A stretch of 64,000 nt of DNA from Xylona heveae TC161 (GCF_001619985.1 NW_017264194.1:558001-622000); one strand, 5' to 3'; shown: positions 49,949 to 61,341, numbered from the stretch's first letter. The notes: a model not told the origin generated them from the letters alone. Numbers and translations are program-made.

Positions 49949-50931
49949 CAAGCTCGATCGCTCCAACAAATAAACAGCATGGTTATTTCTTACGTCATGC
50001 TATCTTTTTTTTATGGAGGGAGATGACCTTTGCTCTTTTTAGCGGATGTATGACTTGAGGCTGGAAGTCCGAAGCATATGGGAGGCTGGCACCTCCTTTT
50101 TCATTACTTGGCCCGGCATCATCTCGGCGCCCCAGCCACACGTTACAGTGGTTAGAACGAAGGATGAGTAACAAATAATAAGGAACACGGCGCCTGAGTA
50201 GCTCGTTGGAGTGGATCTGTCTCCGCTTGCCTAGCCGTCGGCTCTCGGCAAGGCCAGGGTGATCATTCGGAGTTCGGATGAATCCAATTAGACTCCAGGG
50301 ACCTTGGACGCACAGCTAAACACTCGCGCCTTACGAGAAGGAAAGGAAAAACTATTTGGAACTTTTGGGGACTTTTACGGTGATGATGGGAAATGAGGTT
50401 TTACGGATTCACGACGATTATGATATCTAAATTCTACTATTCTTCTTACCATGAGTATTTAAATATAATTATCATTTTACCATATGAAGACCTCCATGCT
50501 AATTGATCTTTCCACTCTTGATGCTCCCTCGAAAAGGAGAATCTTTACGCACGTAGGATTTGTGTCAACTTTCTCCACCAGTAGAGCAAGGTGCCAGATA
50601 ATTACACTAAATAAATTAATTTCTAACAATATTCTCATACTCATTTCCATTTTCAATCGTTTTCAGGTGCTGCCCCACCAGACTCCAAAAGATTTCCCAC
50701 GGAAATTATTAGGGCGAGGGGACGGGCGAAGGGGTCGTTAGCTGCATACAGTTAACAATTAACCTCCAGCGCTCGTCGTGTCTTAGCTAACCTTAGGTAA
50801 GCGAAACTTCCCATCGGGGAGCTCAAACTCCGATACTTTGATGCTCTTTTTCAGATGTCAACCGAATAATCCAGAGCTACTCCGCCAAAATTTCTACGTC
50901 ATCTCATCACCTTCCACAGACAAATTGCGCC
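49949..50931. other. Intergenic between the 139-aa gene and RPAP1
   Basis: No gene supported. A/T-rich at 50440-50650. The last 100 bases before 50932 are the RPAP1 leader. Confidence 0.6.
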
Positions 50932-52341
50932 ATGGTATCCCGTGGGGAGCGATTTCACGTCGACTTGCCTTCCGACAGTGAGGAAGAAGCAGAGACGCAG
51001 GCCGGCTCTGCAGTGCCTCCGCCTCTTCCTCTCTCGCTGGGGTTCGTCTCAGACATTAAAGAGCGAGAACCGGCAGCACCAAAACCACCTGCGCCGCCCA
51101 GTCTAACTTCGACGAAGACCGGATTTCCTGAACACAAGAAACGAACACGAGTATCTGCATTCAAGCAACGGCGAGCAGCGGCTCCGAATGGCGACGCATC
51201 TACAGTTTCCTCGGGCTCCCAAGCGCCGGCAAAATCCACAGTCCCAGTCGACGACGAGAATGCAAGCTTTGAAGAGAATGATCGACGACGTATAAATGAG
51301 GAGAACGATCAACGGCTAGCAGCCATGTCAGATGCCGAGATTGCGCAAGAGCGGGAGGAACTCATGGCGGGGATGAATCCGTCATTACTAGAAATGTTTT
51401 TGAAAAAGGCGCGCATCGACGAATCTCACGATGGACCTCAAACTCGCCAGGAGGAAGAGCCACCTGAAAATAAATCAGACGCACGGCCAAGGTCCTCCAA
51501 GAAAGTCACGTTCGATGATGAACCCAGCGAGACCGCACAAGACTCCCAAGATTTCACACCCATACCATCATCATCATCATCAACACCGCCAACAACCGCA
51601 GGCCCAGATCCTGATTCCATAACTCCGACCTCTCCTCCTCCAGACCTACACCCCGCCAACGCTCCTCCTCGCCACAATAGCCAAAAACCCGATACTCCAT
51701 CCTCATCATCTCCCAACAGCAACCTCACTGACGCCCTCCCGCCCGGCCCCTCTGTACACTTCCCCCGTCCACCCTCCCCACCAGCACTCGACCCCAACTC
51801 TCCCAGCTTTCTCGACGACCTCCACAGCAAATACTTCCCGTCATTACCGTCCGACCCGAGCAAGCTGCAATGGATGTCCGAGCCCTCCGCGCCCGAGAGC
51901 ACATCCTACTCTCCCGACGCCGAGTCCTTTACTCCATCCGCTCTCCGCTTCGGCTTTACCGGCGCATTACTCCCGCCCCGCGTAGCGCTCGAAATCCCCA
52001 CCACCAAGGGCCTGCATCACCACGGCAACGCGCCTGCCAGCGCGGGCTACACGATCCCCGAACTCGCGCATCTATCGCGCAGCTCGTTCCCCACGCAGCG
52101 CTGCATTGCGTATCAGACCCTCGGAAGAATCCTCTATCGGCTGGGCATAGGCGAGTACGGCGACGAAGAGTCGGATCTGTCGAACGGCCTCTGGCAATGC
52201 ATTGAACAGGGAAGAGTGATTGACTCGCTGGTTGCCGAGGCGGATGGGAGGTTCTCCGCGCATGTCAGTGCCCAGGCGCATGCGCAGGAAGCCGTGTGGT
52301 TGTGGAGAAAAGGGGGAGGCAGGAGATGGAAGGCGGCGTAG
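50932..52341 (+). CDS. RPAP1/Rba50-like RNA polymerase II-associated protein
   Basis: Factor thought to help assemble or import RNA polymerase II (yeast Rba50, human RPAP1). Single exon, 469 residues, starting MVSRGERFHVDLPSDSEEEA. The RPAP1_N-type region at about 115-165 has ENDQRLAAMSDAEIAQEREE then GMNPSLLEMFLKKARID. A Pro/Ser-rich linker (170-300) includes a His/Ser-coding CAT/TCA repeat. The RPAP1_C-type region at about 335-420 contains ALRFGFTGALLPP, the GYTIPELAHLSRSSFPTQRC stretch and LGRILYRLG. It is short compared with metazoan RPAP1 because the fungal form lacks the long C-terminal armadillo-like part. The acidic N-terminus is typical. Confidence 0.92.
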   Translation: MVSRGERFHVDLPSDSEEEAETQAGSAVPPPLPLSLGFVSDIKEREPAAPKPPAPPSLTSTKTGFPEHKKRTRVSAFKQRRAAAPNGDASTVSSGSQAPAKSTVPVDDENASFEENDRRRINEENDQRLAAMSDAEIAQEREELMAGMNPSLLEMFLKKARIDESHDGPQTRQEEEPPENKSDARPRSSKKVTFDDEPSETAQDSQDFTPIPSSSSSTPPTTAGPDPDSITPTSPPPDLHPANAPPRHNSQKPDTPSSSSPNSNLTDALPPGPSVHFPRPPSPPALDPNSPSFLDDLHSKYFPSLPSDPSKLQWMSEPSAPESTSYSPDAESFTPSALRFGFTGALLPPRVALEIPTTKGLHHHGNAPASAGYTIPELAHLSRSSFPTQRCIAYQTLGRILYRLGIGEYGDEESDLSNGLWQCIEQGRVIDSLVAEADGRFSAHVSAQAHAQEAVWLWRKGGGRRWKAA

Positions 52342-52354
52342 CGGCGTAGTATCG

Positions 52355-52356
<2 letters not shown>

Positions 52357-52389
<33 letters not shown>

Positions 52390-52415
52390 ATTTTTATTTA
52401 TTTTTATTTTATTTT
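52357..52415. repeat. TTTTTA-type microsatellite
   Basis: Imperfect runs of 4-7 T's separated by single A's, starting 16 bp after the RPAP1 stop, so probably transcribed in its 3' UTR. Confidence 0.9.
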
Positions 52416-53066
52416 TCCTTTTCCTTTCTCTTTTTGTTTCCTCTCCACCCCTCTACTTCTCTCCTTCTCTTCCTTTCCGAATCGCATCAAAAGGCAATAT
52501 GGGGAAAAGCGGGCGTAGATTCATGTATTTCAAGAATTTTCTCCTTTCTCTTTTTTCTCTTTTTTTGTTTTTCACATATTTCTTATCTCGTATATTCCAC
52601 ATACTTCACATATTACATATTCCACCCATGTCATTCGCAATCATTTCAATTATCAATAACGAACAATATATCATGATTCTATACCTATATACCTAATCCC
52701 ATGCATCCAATCCTATACATGTACTCTAAAAACCCCTAAAAAAAATCGTGTTTTCCGTGTGACATGTGACATGTCAATGTCAATGCTAATGCTAGTGCTA
52801 ATGCTCCGTTTCGCTATGCATTCCGTGCTATTCCCTTGAACCTTTGAACTTTTAAACTTTCGAACCTTTGAACCTCTGAACCTGCTAATATGACAGCGAT
52901 TGAAAACGATAAATGCGGCATGCAGCATGCAGTAGACAGTAGACAGTAGACAATATACCTCCCAGAAATAAAAGACAATGTAAACAGAATCAGAAATAAA
53001 GACAACGAAGGAGAAGCAGAATACCGTATCTAATAAAACGAAATGGCAGATAACGAGAGACAGGAA

Positions 53067-53085
53067 GGGAAGGGAAGGGAAGGGG
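53067..53085 (+). repeat. GGGAA repeat with G-quadruplex potential
   Basis: Four G runs (GGG at 53067, 53072, 53077 and GGGG at 53082) with 2-base AA loops fit the standard G3-N-G3 pattern. A second, less regular GGGAA group follows near 53110-53125. On the transcript of the minus-strand gene the complement (C-rich) would appear. Confidence 0.7.
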
Positions 53086-53133
53086 AGAAATGGCCGATAA
53101 GGAGACGGGAAGGGAAGGAAAGGGAGGAATCAA

Positions 53134-54258
53134 TCAACAACACATGATCCCCCTCTGAACCGCCCCCGTCTCCAACACGTGCCTCATCTGCCCAAGCGGT
53201 TGCGGTTCCAATCTCGACCCCGCCGCCGATGCCGCCGCCGCCGCTGCCTTCGCCGCGGACTTGTGCCGCGCAACGAGTTTAATCCCCGCCCGACCCACCG
53301 CCGCGCGGAGTTCGGGCGACTTCGCAGCGAGTGATTGTAGCGCGAGCCATGCGTCGCGATTTGCTATGCGTGAGGGGCTGGCTTTACGACCACGGCCGAG
53401 GGGACTAAACGAGCGGTGGCGGCCAGAAGATGACGATGATGACGACGATAACGGTAGTAAAAACGAAGACGAAGAGGAAGAGGAAGAATATGAAGAAGAA
53501 GAGGAGTAGGATGAGGAGAAGGAGGGTAGAGAAGAAGAGGAGAAGGAGGATAGAGAAGAAGAGGAAGAAGTTCGCAGATGGCGAATGGCGCGCTCAATGT
53601 CGTGCGGAAAAAGACGCAGCAGGAAAAGCAGATCCTGCAGATCAGACGGTTTCGAGCGGCGCGTCGTGGCGCTGAGTTTGCCGACAAAGAGCCGCGCGGG
53701 GGAGAGTAGGGGGAGCGGCGGCATGGGGAAGTACGAGGAAGAAAAGGACGAGGACGACGACGAAGAGGAAATAGACGAGGACGAAGAGGAGATGGAGGAG
53801 AATGAGGATGATGGGGAGGAGAAAGGGCAGTGGAAGAAAATGTCGTCGTGTGGAAAGGAAGACGAAAAGGACGAGACGCAAGGGGACGCCTTGCGAAAGT
53901 CAGGAGGCGGAAGAGGAAAGAATTCGACGAGGACGAGTGGGCCGGTTGCTGTGCTGCCGTAAGAGGATGAAGAAGACGAAGTGAAGGATGAGGAGGAAGA
54001 GGGCCGGTGTAGGCCTTTCCAGAGATATGCAACGTAGTCGTCCCGCGCGTGGGGAATCTCCATCCAGTCTGGATGCGAGGAGAGCAGGGCGACAAGGGTG
54101 GCCTTGGACACGGACACGACAAGGTCAATGTCCTTTGTTTCGCGGCGGCAGCCGAGGACGGTTGTTGCGAAGCCGCCAAAGAAGGCGTGTGGCACGCCGA
54201 GCCGGTCGAGGAGAGCAGTCGTGGTGAGAGCGCAGCTGAGGAGCGCGCTCTGGTGCAT
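53134..54258 (-). CDS. Nucleotidyltransferase-fold protein with polyserine insertions
   Basis: Intronless, 374 residues, starting MHQSALLSCALTTTALLDRL. The N-terminal 80 residues match the nucleotidyltransferase superfamily: FFGGFATTVLGCRRETKDID has a GG-turn, and the following DLVV gives a D-x-D-type metal site (DID), as in AbiEii/MNT-like and kanamycin-nucleotidyltransferase-like proteins. Fold elements resume at PARLFVGKLSATTRRSKPSD (about residue 200), a typical continuation with K and R. Between and after these lie several long serine tracts with Phe/Tyr/Pro, so the core is split by low complexity. The C-terminus is Ala/Lys/Arg-rich. The substrate is unknown. The coding strand is extremely pyrimidine-rich, so Glu/Lys-rich frames on the other strand are shadows. 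Confidence 0.7.
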   Translation of the reverse strand: MHQSALLSCALTTTALLDRLGVPHAFFGGFATTVLGCRRETKDIDLVVSVSKATLVALLSSHPDWMEIPHARDDYVAYLWKGLHRPSSSSSFTSSSSSSYGSTATGPLVLVEFFPLPPPDFRKASPCVSSFSSSFPHDDIFFHCPFSSPSSSFSSISSSSSSISSSSSSSSFSSSYFPMPPLPLLSPARLFVGKLSATTRRSKPSDLQDLLFLLRLFPHDIERAIRHLRTSSSSSLSSFSSSSLPSFSSSYSSSSSYSSSSSSSSFLLPLSSSSSSSSGRHRSFSPLGRGRKASPSRIANRDAWLALQSLAAKSPELRAAVGRAGIKLVARHKSAAKAAAAAASAAGSRLEPQPLGQMRHVLETGAVQRGIMCC

Positions 54259-57200
54259 TTTCTAGCGTTATTTGGATGTAGTAAATATATGGATAATGTG
54301 AATGATATGAATGATAGCTCGAGGCTTGGTCGGTGGTGTGATCAATTGTGATCAATTGGAAAAGAGTGTAGATATTGTTGGAGGCAATTCCGCCTGAGGA
54401 CAGTTCACAATAGGATGATGAAATGTTTCCGTATAAAATTGGCCGTGGTGTCTTGTCTCGATATTTAAAAATCGAGTGAACTTTTGTTGAAGAAAGATGG
54501 TATATATATATAGACAGTTGTATAGACGTCTGAAAGACTGATTATCCCGAAAAGAATGGAAGGGAGATGATTATTGGCAAAGAAGAGATCGACTCTTTTG
54601 GTATTACGGTAGAAACGAATGGCAATGGTCTGCCAAGAGGAAAAGAGATAGAAAAAAAAAGATTGAATAGAGTAAAGAAGAGGAAAGAGAAGACGTGGCC
54701 TGCAGATCGGAAAGAATTAAGCTCCCCACGCGGGAGATATATAACTTTAAAAGCTAAGCAACAAAGGACAGCGCAGAAAAAAAAAAAGAAACACCTGAAA
54801 CAAAACGAGTCTCCACACAGGGCAAGACGTAAGGGAAAATCCCACGACAACGACAATGACTAGAAACGTTGAAAGGCTAGGGCCCAAGTGGCCGGATGAC
54901 GTTGTGAAAGAGACGCAGGGAGCAGGAGTTGAGAAATGTGGCAGCCATGGATCGACCCTAGGCTCCTAGGCCCCGTGGCAGCAAGACCCTTGCAGCTGGC
55001 CCGTGGCTCAGCTTGCCATGCCATTGTAAGGAGCAGTCAGCATGGCCGGGCTGGCGGAGATTGGGAATGTTCAGGGGGTGAGAGAATCAGACTCTGAATC
55101 GATTCTGTGGGCTGTTTGGACGGGGATGAGCGATCCTGGCGGCTGCGCAAATTAGCGGTCGATAATAGGGCACCGTAGGCGTGGCTCTAAGGTGCCAAGT
55201 CGCCCAACTGATCTCATTTCTTGACGGGACAAGAGTGATGATCTGGCGCGGACACGCCGATGATGGAGACTTCCCTGTCCCGTCATTGCTTCTTTTTCTT
55301 CTCTGTCTCTCTTTCTCTTTGGCACACACCTTCTCGCTCTCTCTCCCTCCCCNNNNNNNNNNNNNNNNNNNNNNNNNNNNNNNNNNNNNNNNCCCTTCCC
55401 TCCCTATTCTGCTGGGCTGAGAAACGGACCCACTTACAAACGGTAAGGTTTAGTCGGTTAAGGTAGGTAGTTTTAGTACCGGCCACCCCGTAACAACACC
55501 ATAGGTAGGTAGTCAGACTGTCTATTGTATCTGTAGCAATTAATATTTAATCTGTCAAGTGGAGACACGCTTCGGAGACACGAGACAAGAGTGGAAATCA
55601 ATTACCTGAACAAAGACTTCTTCTCCTCTCCGCCCTACAAACCTAAAAAGTCTCCCTACGCCGTCATAGTGTCGGCCCAAAAAGTCACTGCCAACCGTTC
55701 TTCGCAAAGGAAATGAGAGAAGAAAGGACAAAATCTCGGCATTCGGAACAATGACACAATGACTGTTGTCACTGACTAGTGTAACTTGGTGATCTAGTAT
55801 AATCGAGAAAAAGGGTCTGGCTTTGTCAAAGGCTTCCTCCTCGTTCCATTCTCTGACCCAGAGAATCTGAAACGCATGTTTGCAACATCTTTGAACAAGC
55901 AATCCTCGCCTCAGCCACGTGTGAGGCGATGACCACTTGAAACGAGCTTTAGACAGGAGAGCTTGGCTGGGTGCACAAATGGTTCCACTGCGGTAGTTGA
56001 TCTCCCTACCTGTGAGAAACCCACAACAGCCGCCGCTTTGGCGCGCTCTAGATTGGTGTCTTTTCACCTCAACGTTTTTTGACTGTAACCTTTGCTTTTT
56101 TCCGTTGACTCTCGGATGGAACCTTCCACGACGACTTTGCCAGGGATTCATCCTCCGGACAATTTCATTCAGAACTGACCCGCAACCAAAGCCATTGCCC
56201 ATTCTCCCAGAGTGAGAAGGAAATAATCAAGCAGCCGGTCTCGCCCAATTTTTACTTCATATGGAACCAAGATCGCATGATATATATGCCTCAAAGGCCC
56301 ATCTGTTCTCTGCATTTCTGCTGGGCGAATTGACTCTGTTCATCTCGAGTTGCCAGGGTCTGCTTCACTTGGCGGTTGGGCTTCGAACACCACCAACCAA
56401 CACCAACATGTGGTTTTCCCCGAGCAGGTTAGTACTCATAGAAGGAGAGAAAGGACGGTGGAATTGTATGTTGGCTCTAGAGAGCGCTTACGCGCTTGCC
56501 GCAGCAATCATCGTAATGCGTGAGCGCTAATACTCATGTTCTGCCCCCGGTAAAGTACCTTTGTACTGCGTTGCGGTCTTGACTGCTTGTTTGAGCGAAT
56601 TGACCCGAGATAAGTTATTTTTATGCATTCTGAAAATGGTTGCTATTATTTGCATCCCGGATTCGAGGATTTGTTCCTTATCTGACGCCCAACCTCTACA
56701 CGAGCGCCCTTTGATTGACGGCGACTGCGGGATGATGATGGTTGGCGTTGCTACGTAACCGCCGAACCTTTTTTTGATACTATTCTTGCACCTGGGGACT
56801 GCCGCTTACCCCAGACACCCTCCCTAACCCTGGTCACTTACTTCCAACACCATGTGCTCTAGCTCCTAGTCTGCCACCATATTTATCAACATCTAACACC
56901 GAAGCCTGGTATATCCTCTTTACGCGCCTCCGTAATTGTAGTTGTGCTTTGAAAAGGTCTCAAAAGAACTTGAGATCATGAATGAATCTGCAAGAGAACG
57001 AAATGCCTGCGAAGCAAATAGCCGTTTTTACCTTAAATGGACTCCAAAAGGTGCACGGCTCGTCTTGGGCTCAAACTTTTGCGAGGTAACGCAAACCTTA
57101 GATTGAAAGACCAGTTTGGTGGCCTTGAGGGAAGAACTAATCTTTCTGGGCCGCGGCCGCCGTTTCATCCGTGCCTCTTGTTCTCCCTCAAGCCAGCATG

Positions 57201-57517
57201 CTCGGCGTCAACTGTCCTCTCCTGGTGTGCAGGTCATGTTGCTGTTTTAAGCTGGACGATGTGCATAAGAATAGATTAATAAAAGATTGGCCATCATCAT
57301 CCCGGCCCATGTGTGCTCTCGGTGATGCCCTTCTTCCTGACGTTACCCCTCTTCCACGCCCATATCTGGAATCCCTTATGACTTTGTGATGTTGCTGCTG
57401 CTGTATAATCATCATCATCATCATCGTCATCACCTCACTATCATCTTCACTGCAGTCAATCACTAAACGCTGCCACAAAGTCACAAATTAACACCATCGT
57501 CGTCAAAATCTGCCCGA
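54259..57517. other. Intergenic with assembly gap
   Basis: No confident gene in 3.3 kb. A minus-strand frame of 215 codons with a true ATG (55555-56202) has no recognised motif, odd composition and no conserved look, so it is not called. Holds a CT-rich segment next to the N gap, TAGGTAGGTAG motifs at 55463 and 55503, and a CAT repeat at about 57408-57435 just before the MYB gene. Confidence 0.5.
55353..55392. other. Assembly gap, 40 N
   Basis: Forty undetermined bases inside a CT-rich microsatellite (CTCTCTCCCTCC before, CCCTTCCCTCCC after). The true length is unknown. Confidence 0.99.
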
Positions 57518-58224
57518 ATGCTTTTCTCAGTGACCCCGTCGTTACCCTCTCCACCTGACTACATGCCGAAAGCTCCTCCAAAGCAGGTGGCTGACCATCG
57601 CTTCACGCCACTGTCTCGAGGAAGCATGCAGCCGCAGCCTGGCCGGCGACCTTCGGCCGGAGCCTGGAATCCTCAGGAAGATGAAGTCCTGGTCTCGGCT
57701 AGGGCACAAGGAATGAACTGGGCGCCAATCCAACAAACACATTTTCCAACCAAAACTCCAAATGCCTGCAGAAAACGACACGAGAGGTTGATGGAGAGAA
57801 GAAACGCCGAGGACTGGGATACAGTGAAGCTGGAAACATTGTGCAAGGAATACATGAATGTTCGTAAAGAGATGTGGAGTATTCTATCTGCTAGACTAGG
57901 AGAGAAATGGCAGACAGTCGAGGCAAAGGTGGGTGCTCTATGAAACGCAAAAAGAATATGTGATCTCATCATTGACCGCGCCAGTGTATGGAAAAGGGCC
58001 TTAAAAACCTCCAATCCGGTGTCCGAAGCGCCATGCGCCGAGAAAGATTGATGACAGGCATTGCAGATGCCGGTATGGCTGATGTGAGCTCGGAAATTGA
58101 TATTGAGGCGGACGACGACGAGTCTAGTAGACCACCGAGGCTGCCGGAGAGATGCGAACCGGACACAAGCGCACGGCGAACCATGCCCGGCCAAAGCATA
58201 GCATCACTTCTTCAAACCTCATAA
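57518..58224 (+). CDS. Single-MYB/SANT-domain DNA-binding protein
   Basis: Two exons (57518-57928, 57985-58224) join to 216 residues. A MYB/SANT repeat spans about 45-95: GAWNPQEDEVLVSARAQGMN, then the second Trp, and ACRKRHERLMERR as recognition helix. A second helical unit follows (WSILSARLGEKWQTVEAKCM), continued across the splice junction into EKGLKNLQSGVRSAMRRERL. The C-terminal third is acidic and disordered. The intron is GTGGGT...CCAG (56 nt); without splicing the frame stops within 15 nt. The start at 57518 is the first ATG; a downstream ATG at MPKAPPKQ is an alternative. It converges on the Qri7 gene. Probably a transcriptional regulator; targets unknown. Confidence 0.87.
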
Positions 58225-58399
58225 GCGAGTTCAGTACGATTAACGACGTCACGCTGAAGTCTTCAGGAAACTCCAATCTTGTACTATATCCGAACGAGGG
58301 ATGACCGGTTTGCTGCGCGCTGAGATTTCTCTTCTTCCTTTTTTTTTTGATTTTCATGCACTATTCATGCACAGTCGGAACTGGATTTCCGTCGAGCCT

Positions 58400-59897
58400 C
58401 TAGGCACCTCTTTGTTTCCATCCTGAGATGCCAAGAATTCCGCCGTCGTCGGCCGCGGGATCCATTGACCATTTTCTTAAAGGCCTGCAACTTAAGTCGC
58501 TTTCCCACCCGTTTTCAAACATTTCCATTCCGGTCCAAGCAATCATAGCAGCATTGTCTGTACACAGTGATGGCGGCGGGAATGATAAACCTATATGAGA
58601 ATAGTCTCGAATATCCAAGAAAGCCCGTAGACTTAATAAAATCAATCAGTCGAATGCAGACCCAACAGCAAAGGAATGGCCTACATTGTTTTCAGATATT
58701 GGTTTGACGCAACACCGCCACTGACTACCAATGTATCTAAAGCTTGGGCAGTGGAGCGATCGCCTTGACGTAAATGGTGCAATGCCATGACGACCCTTGA
58801 AGCAAGATGCTCAAAGGCGACACGCATTGCCTCACGGCCAAGGTCGACCCGTTCTTCAATACTCATATCGTGAGCCGAATTAGCTACGAACCTCTCTGCT
58901 GCACTAGCAAGGCCAGAGAAGCTGTACTCCATCGCTTTTGATCTTGATCCTGATTTCGTCTCTGCCAGCGGCGGCCCAAATGACCAGCCCCATTTTGTTG
59001 GGTTCCTTGCAAGTTCCTTCTCGCGAGAAGCGGGCGCAGTGTACTCATGTTCATTGATACCTCCAGGAAACGCAAAGTGCTCGAGGACACGCCCATACAT
59101 GCTATCACCGGATTCCTTCAAGACAGCCTCCGGAAGGACTGAGCGAGCGACCTTGTCTATACAGTCACCAATTGCTATGTCAGAGGTAGAGGCGAGGATT
59201 TGGTGATCTGTTAATGAGGCAGAAAGCAGAAGCAGCGTGTGCCCACCGGATACCAGCAACGACAAGAAGGGAAATTTTGGGTTGTCGACTTCGTCTTGGT
59301 TTCGGCTCAGAGCCGATACGAGTCTCGGGGTCAACGCGTGAGCTTGCATATGATTGACTGCAACAAGTGGTATTTGCCAAGCTACAGCTAACCCTTTTGC
59401 CGTATCAAGACCAACGGAAAGGCTCGACCTCATACCTGGACCTCTGGTGACAGTAACGAAGTCAGGTTTGCGCCTTTCACCTGCTGATCCTGTACGGTCG
59501 AGACCATCGTCTTGATTCGCCCCAGAGAAAGGCAAGCTGGATAACGCCTTTTGGACAAGCTTAGCAACGTTTTCCTGGTGTGAGTCCAACGCAGCGATTG
59601 GATGTATTCCGCGGTATGCACTGTTGTCGGCGGTGACTTTTTCGTGAAAATGTAAAATAGCTTTTCGGCTGTCGTTCGATGAGCCAAGTTTGGTCCTAGA
59701 CTTGCTGCATTTTTCAAGAATTGCTACAGAGGAGTCGTCACTTATAAGTCAGCAATGAACTCAAAACATTTTGGTCAATGTTCCTACCATGAAGACTCTA
59801 TAGCTAGGGTGAGTAGGCCTCTACGGAATCTGCATAGCTCCCGGGGTATTCCAAAGCCTCGGCGAGCATTTGTGCTGCGACGTACGAGTATGCTCAT
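58400..59897 (-). CDS. qri7: Mitochondrial tRNA N6-threonylcarbamoyladenosine transferase (Qri7/OSGEPL1)
   Basis: TsaD/Kae1-family enzyme that moves threonylcarbamoyl from TC-AMP onto A37 of ANN-decoding mitochondrial tRNAs. Exons 59897-59788, 59740-58685 and 58631-58400 join to 465 residues. The first 28 residues are rich in Arg with no acids except one Glu (MSILVRRSTNARRGFGIPRE), a likely mitochondrial presequence. Then come LTLAIESSCDDSSVAILE (ATP-binding start), VNHMQAHALTPR (HxxxH metal site), LVSGGHTLLL, IGDCIDKVARS, VVSGGVASNQYL and SLCTDNAAMIAWTG. All core motifs are intact. The introns (47 and 53 nt) split the Cys codon of SSC and the Ile of KTILRAF. The start at 59897 is the ATG that gives the presequence. 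Confidence 0.95.
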
Positions 59898-60248
59898 TCG
59901 AAGGCCCGCGCAGCACTGAAATCGAGATTCCGTGTAGATGTTCTATATAATTATCTTGAAGTTTAGAAGGATCAACAACTAATTGTTGTGAAAGCCGGAG
60001 AGACCGGCATGTTCCGTGTATGATTGGAGATAGCGCGTAGAGCCAACACGCGACAATGTTGCTGAAGTAATTGTTTTGTTTTCTATTTCACATCCTCACT
60101 TTGCTTAACCATGCGGAAATGACATTATTTTACAAGGCAAAGAAGTTTGCTCAAAGTGTTCCAATGCATAGGAGTAGCCCTGCCTTAAACGCCGCCAATG
60201 CTAAAGCTGCAATGCCAATACTCCAAAACGAAGAGCTCTGAACAAGCA
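59898..60248. other. Spacer between Qri7 and the five-exon gene
   Basis: A 351-bp tandem spacer, with no gene seen; it holds the 3' flank of the five-exon gene and the Qri7 promoter. Confidence 0.7.
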
Positions 60249-61045
60249 TCATCCGCCTGCAACAGGGCCACCTTGCTGCAAAGATGCCAATTGCTTACGA
60301 AGCTGCAGCAAAAAGTCCTGCCCACCTGCCATAGTGTTCGCTGCAAATATATCAGCGGATATGCCCAGAATGATTATATTAAAGGGAAAACATACGCTTA
60401 GATCCCCACGGACCCCCACTCTTCGTACTGGCGGCGTCCTTTCCCGCCGATTTATATGCTTGAGCTCCTGGTTAATAAGAATAAGACTTCTGTTGGATCC
60501 TGTGCGGGATGCTAATATATTCACGGGTTCTCATACCAGCATTCATGGAATCAAAGTAGCCTAAAGCAGAGGTTCCGTGTCAGCAGAGAAACCAATAATT
60601 AGGCAGTTTATATGAAGGATAGAAAGCTTTCTGGCCAGCTTATAATCTTTCTGCTTGTGTCCAGATTCAATCTATTTCTCTAGCCGATAACAAGACAGTC
60701 CATACCTCGTTTGAGCATCTCTCTGGCGTCTCTTGCGTTGAAGCCGTTTACAGGCACGTGTTCTTCCTCCATGGGACTCATTGGAGGTCTGCCGCGATTT
60801 TCGCGATTGGAATTTCCCCAAGCATTATTGCCTCCAACGGACGTGGAGTTTTGACCAGCTGATGGGTTGGGGGAGTTGTTCGCCGACCTCTCGCGGGCGG
60901 GATTCGGACGTTGCCCAGAACGGTTCTGGTAGTTGGAGGATCGCTGGGCGCGCCAACCACTGTTCAAACTAGTGTCAGCATGATTAGGAGGCCTTCTGCA
61001 AAGACATAGGTTTAATACATACCGCTCCTCGGTGTGGGCACTCAT
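60249..61045 (-). CDS. Five-exon conserved-type protein, 151 aa, unknown function
   Basis: Exons 61045-61023, 60959-60706, 60560-60537, 60458-60396 and 60340-60249 join to exactly 152 codons. One exon is only 24 nt and encodes YFDSMNAG with its neighbours. The protein starts MSAHTEERGWRAQRSSNYQN. Residues 10-75 are Asn/Arg/Ser-rich and disordered. Then comes an apparently conserved middle (HVPVNGFNARDAREMLKRGY, FDSMNAGAYKS) and a C-terminal helix with a Gln/Leu pattern (FLLQLRKQLASLQQGG). No enzyme motif, signal peptide or membrane segment. The many small exons with perfect phase make the model firm even though the function is not recognised. It shares a 296-bp divergent promoter region with the WD40 gene. 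Confidence 0.82.
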
Positions 61046-61341
61046 CCCTGCATTCCAGAGCTTTCAAAGCTATCTCAAAAACCGATGACTGTTTGGGTGC
61101 TTGGAGATCTCACATGAAGCGGCGCGCTTGGCCAGCGGGCTTTAACGATTCCAGCTACAGTAGCGAGACCGACGCAGCTATCGATAAGCGCACCAACTGA
61201 CGTCTCGTGGCACTGAGGAAAGCGTGAGGAGAACGAGCTTGACTTGGACTAACAACATTCGCATATATCCCCTTTTTTCTCTTCTTAACACCGTGAAAAA
61301 CGTATTTTAAGATTTCGAATTGGCCTCTATATAAAAGCCGA
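61046..61341. promoter_or_regulatory. Divergent promoter region
   Basis: 296 bp between two divergent ATGs. A TATATAAAAG element lies at 61328-61337, only a few bases before the WD40-gene ATG, so it cannot be a conventional TATA box for that start. Confidence 0.4.

Larger units (their letters stand above)
52342..53133. other. Low-complexity convergent spacer
   Basis: Begins with a TTTTTA-rich tract (52357-52415), continues A/T-rich, and ends in a GGGAA-repeat segment (53067-53125) next to the nucleotidyltransferase gene stop. No gene supported. Confidence 0.7.

Noticed and set aside
53430-53962. Glu/Lys-rich plus-strand ORFs opposite the nucleotidyltransferase gene
   Set aside because: They are antisense shadows of the TCT/TCC polyserine tracts and have no independent motif.
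55181-55486. ORFs running through the N gap
   Set aside because: They contain undetermined bases within a CT microsatellite, so any frame across them is artificial.
55555-56202. 215-codon minus-strand ORF with a true ATG
   Set aside because: No recognisable domain, unusual composition, no supporting splice sites or conserved-looking blocks. It might be an orphan gene but is not supported.
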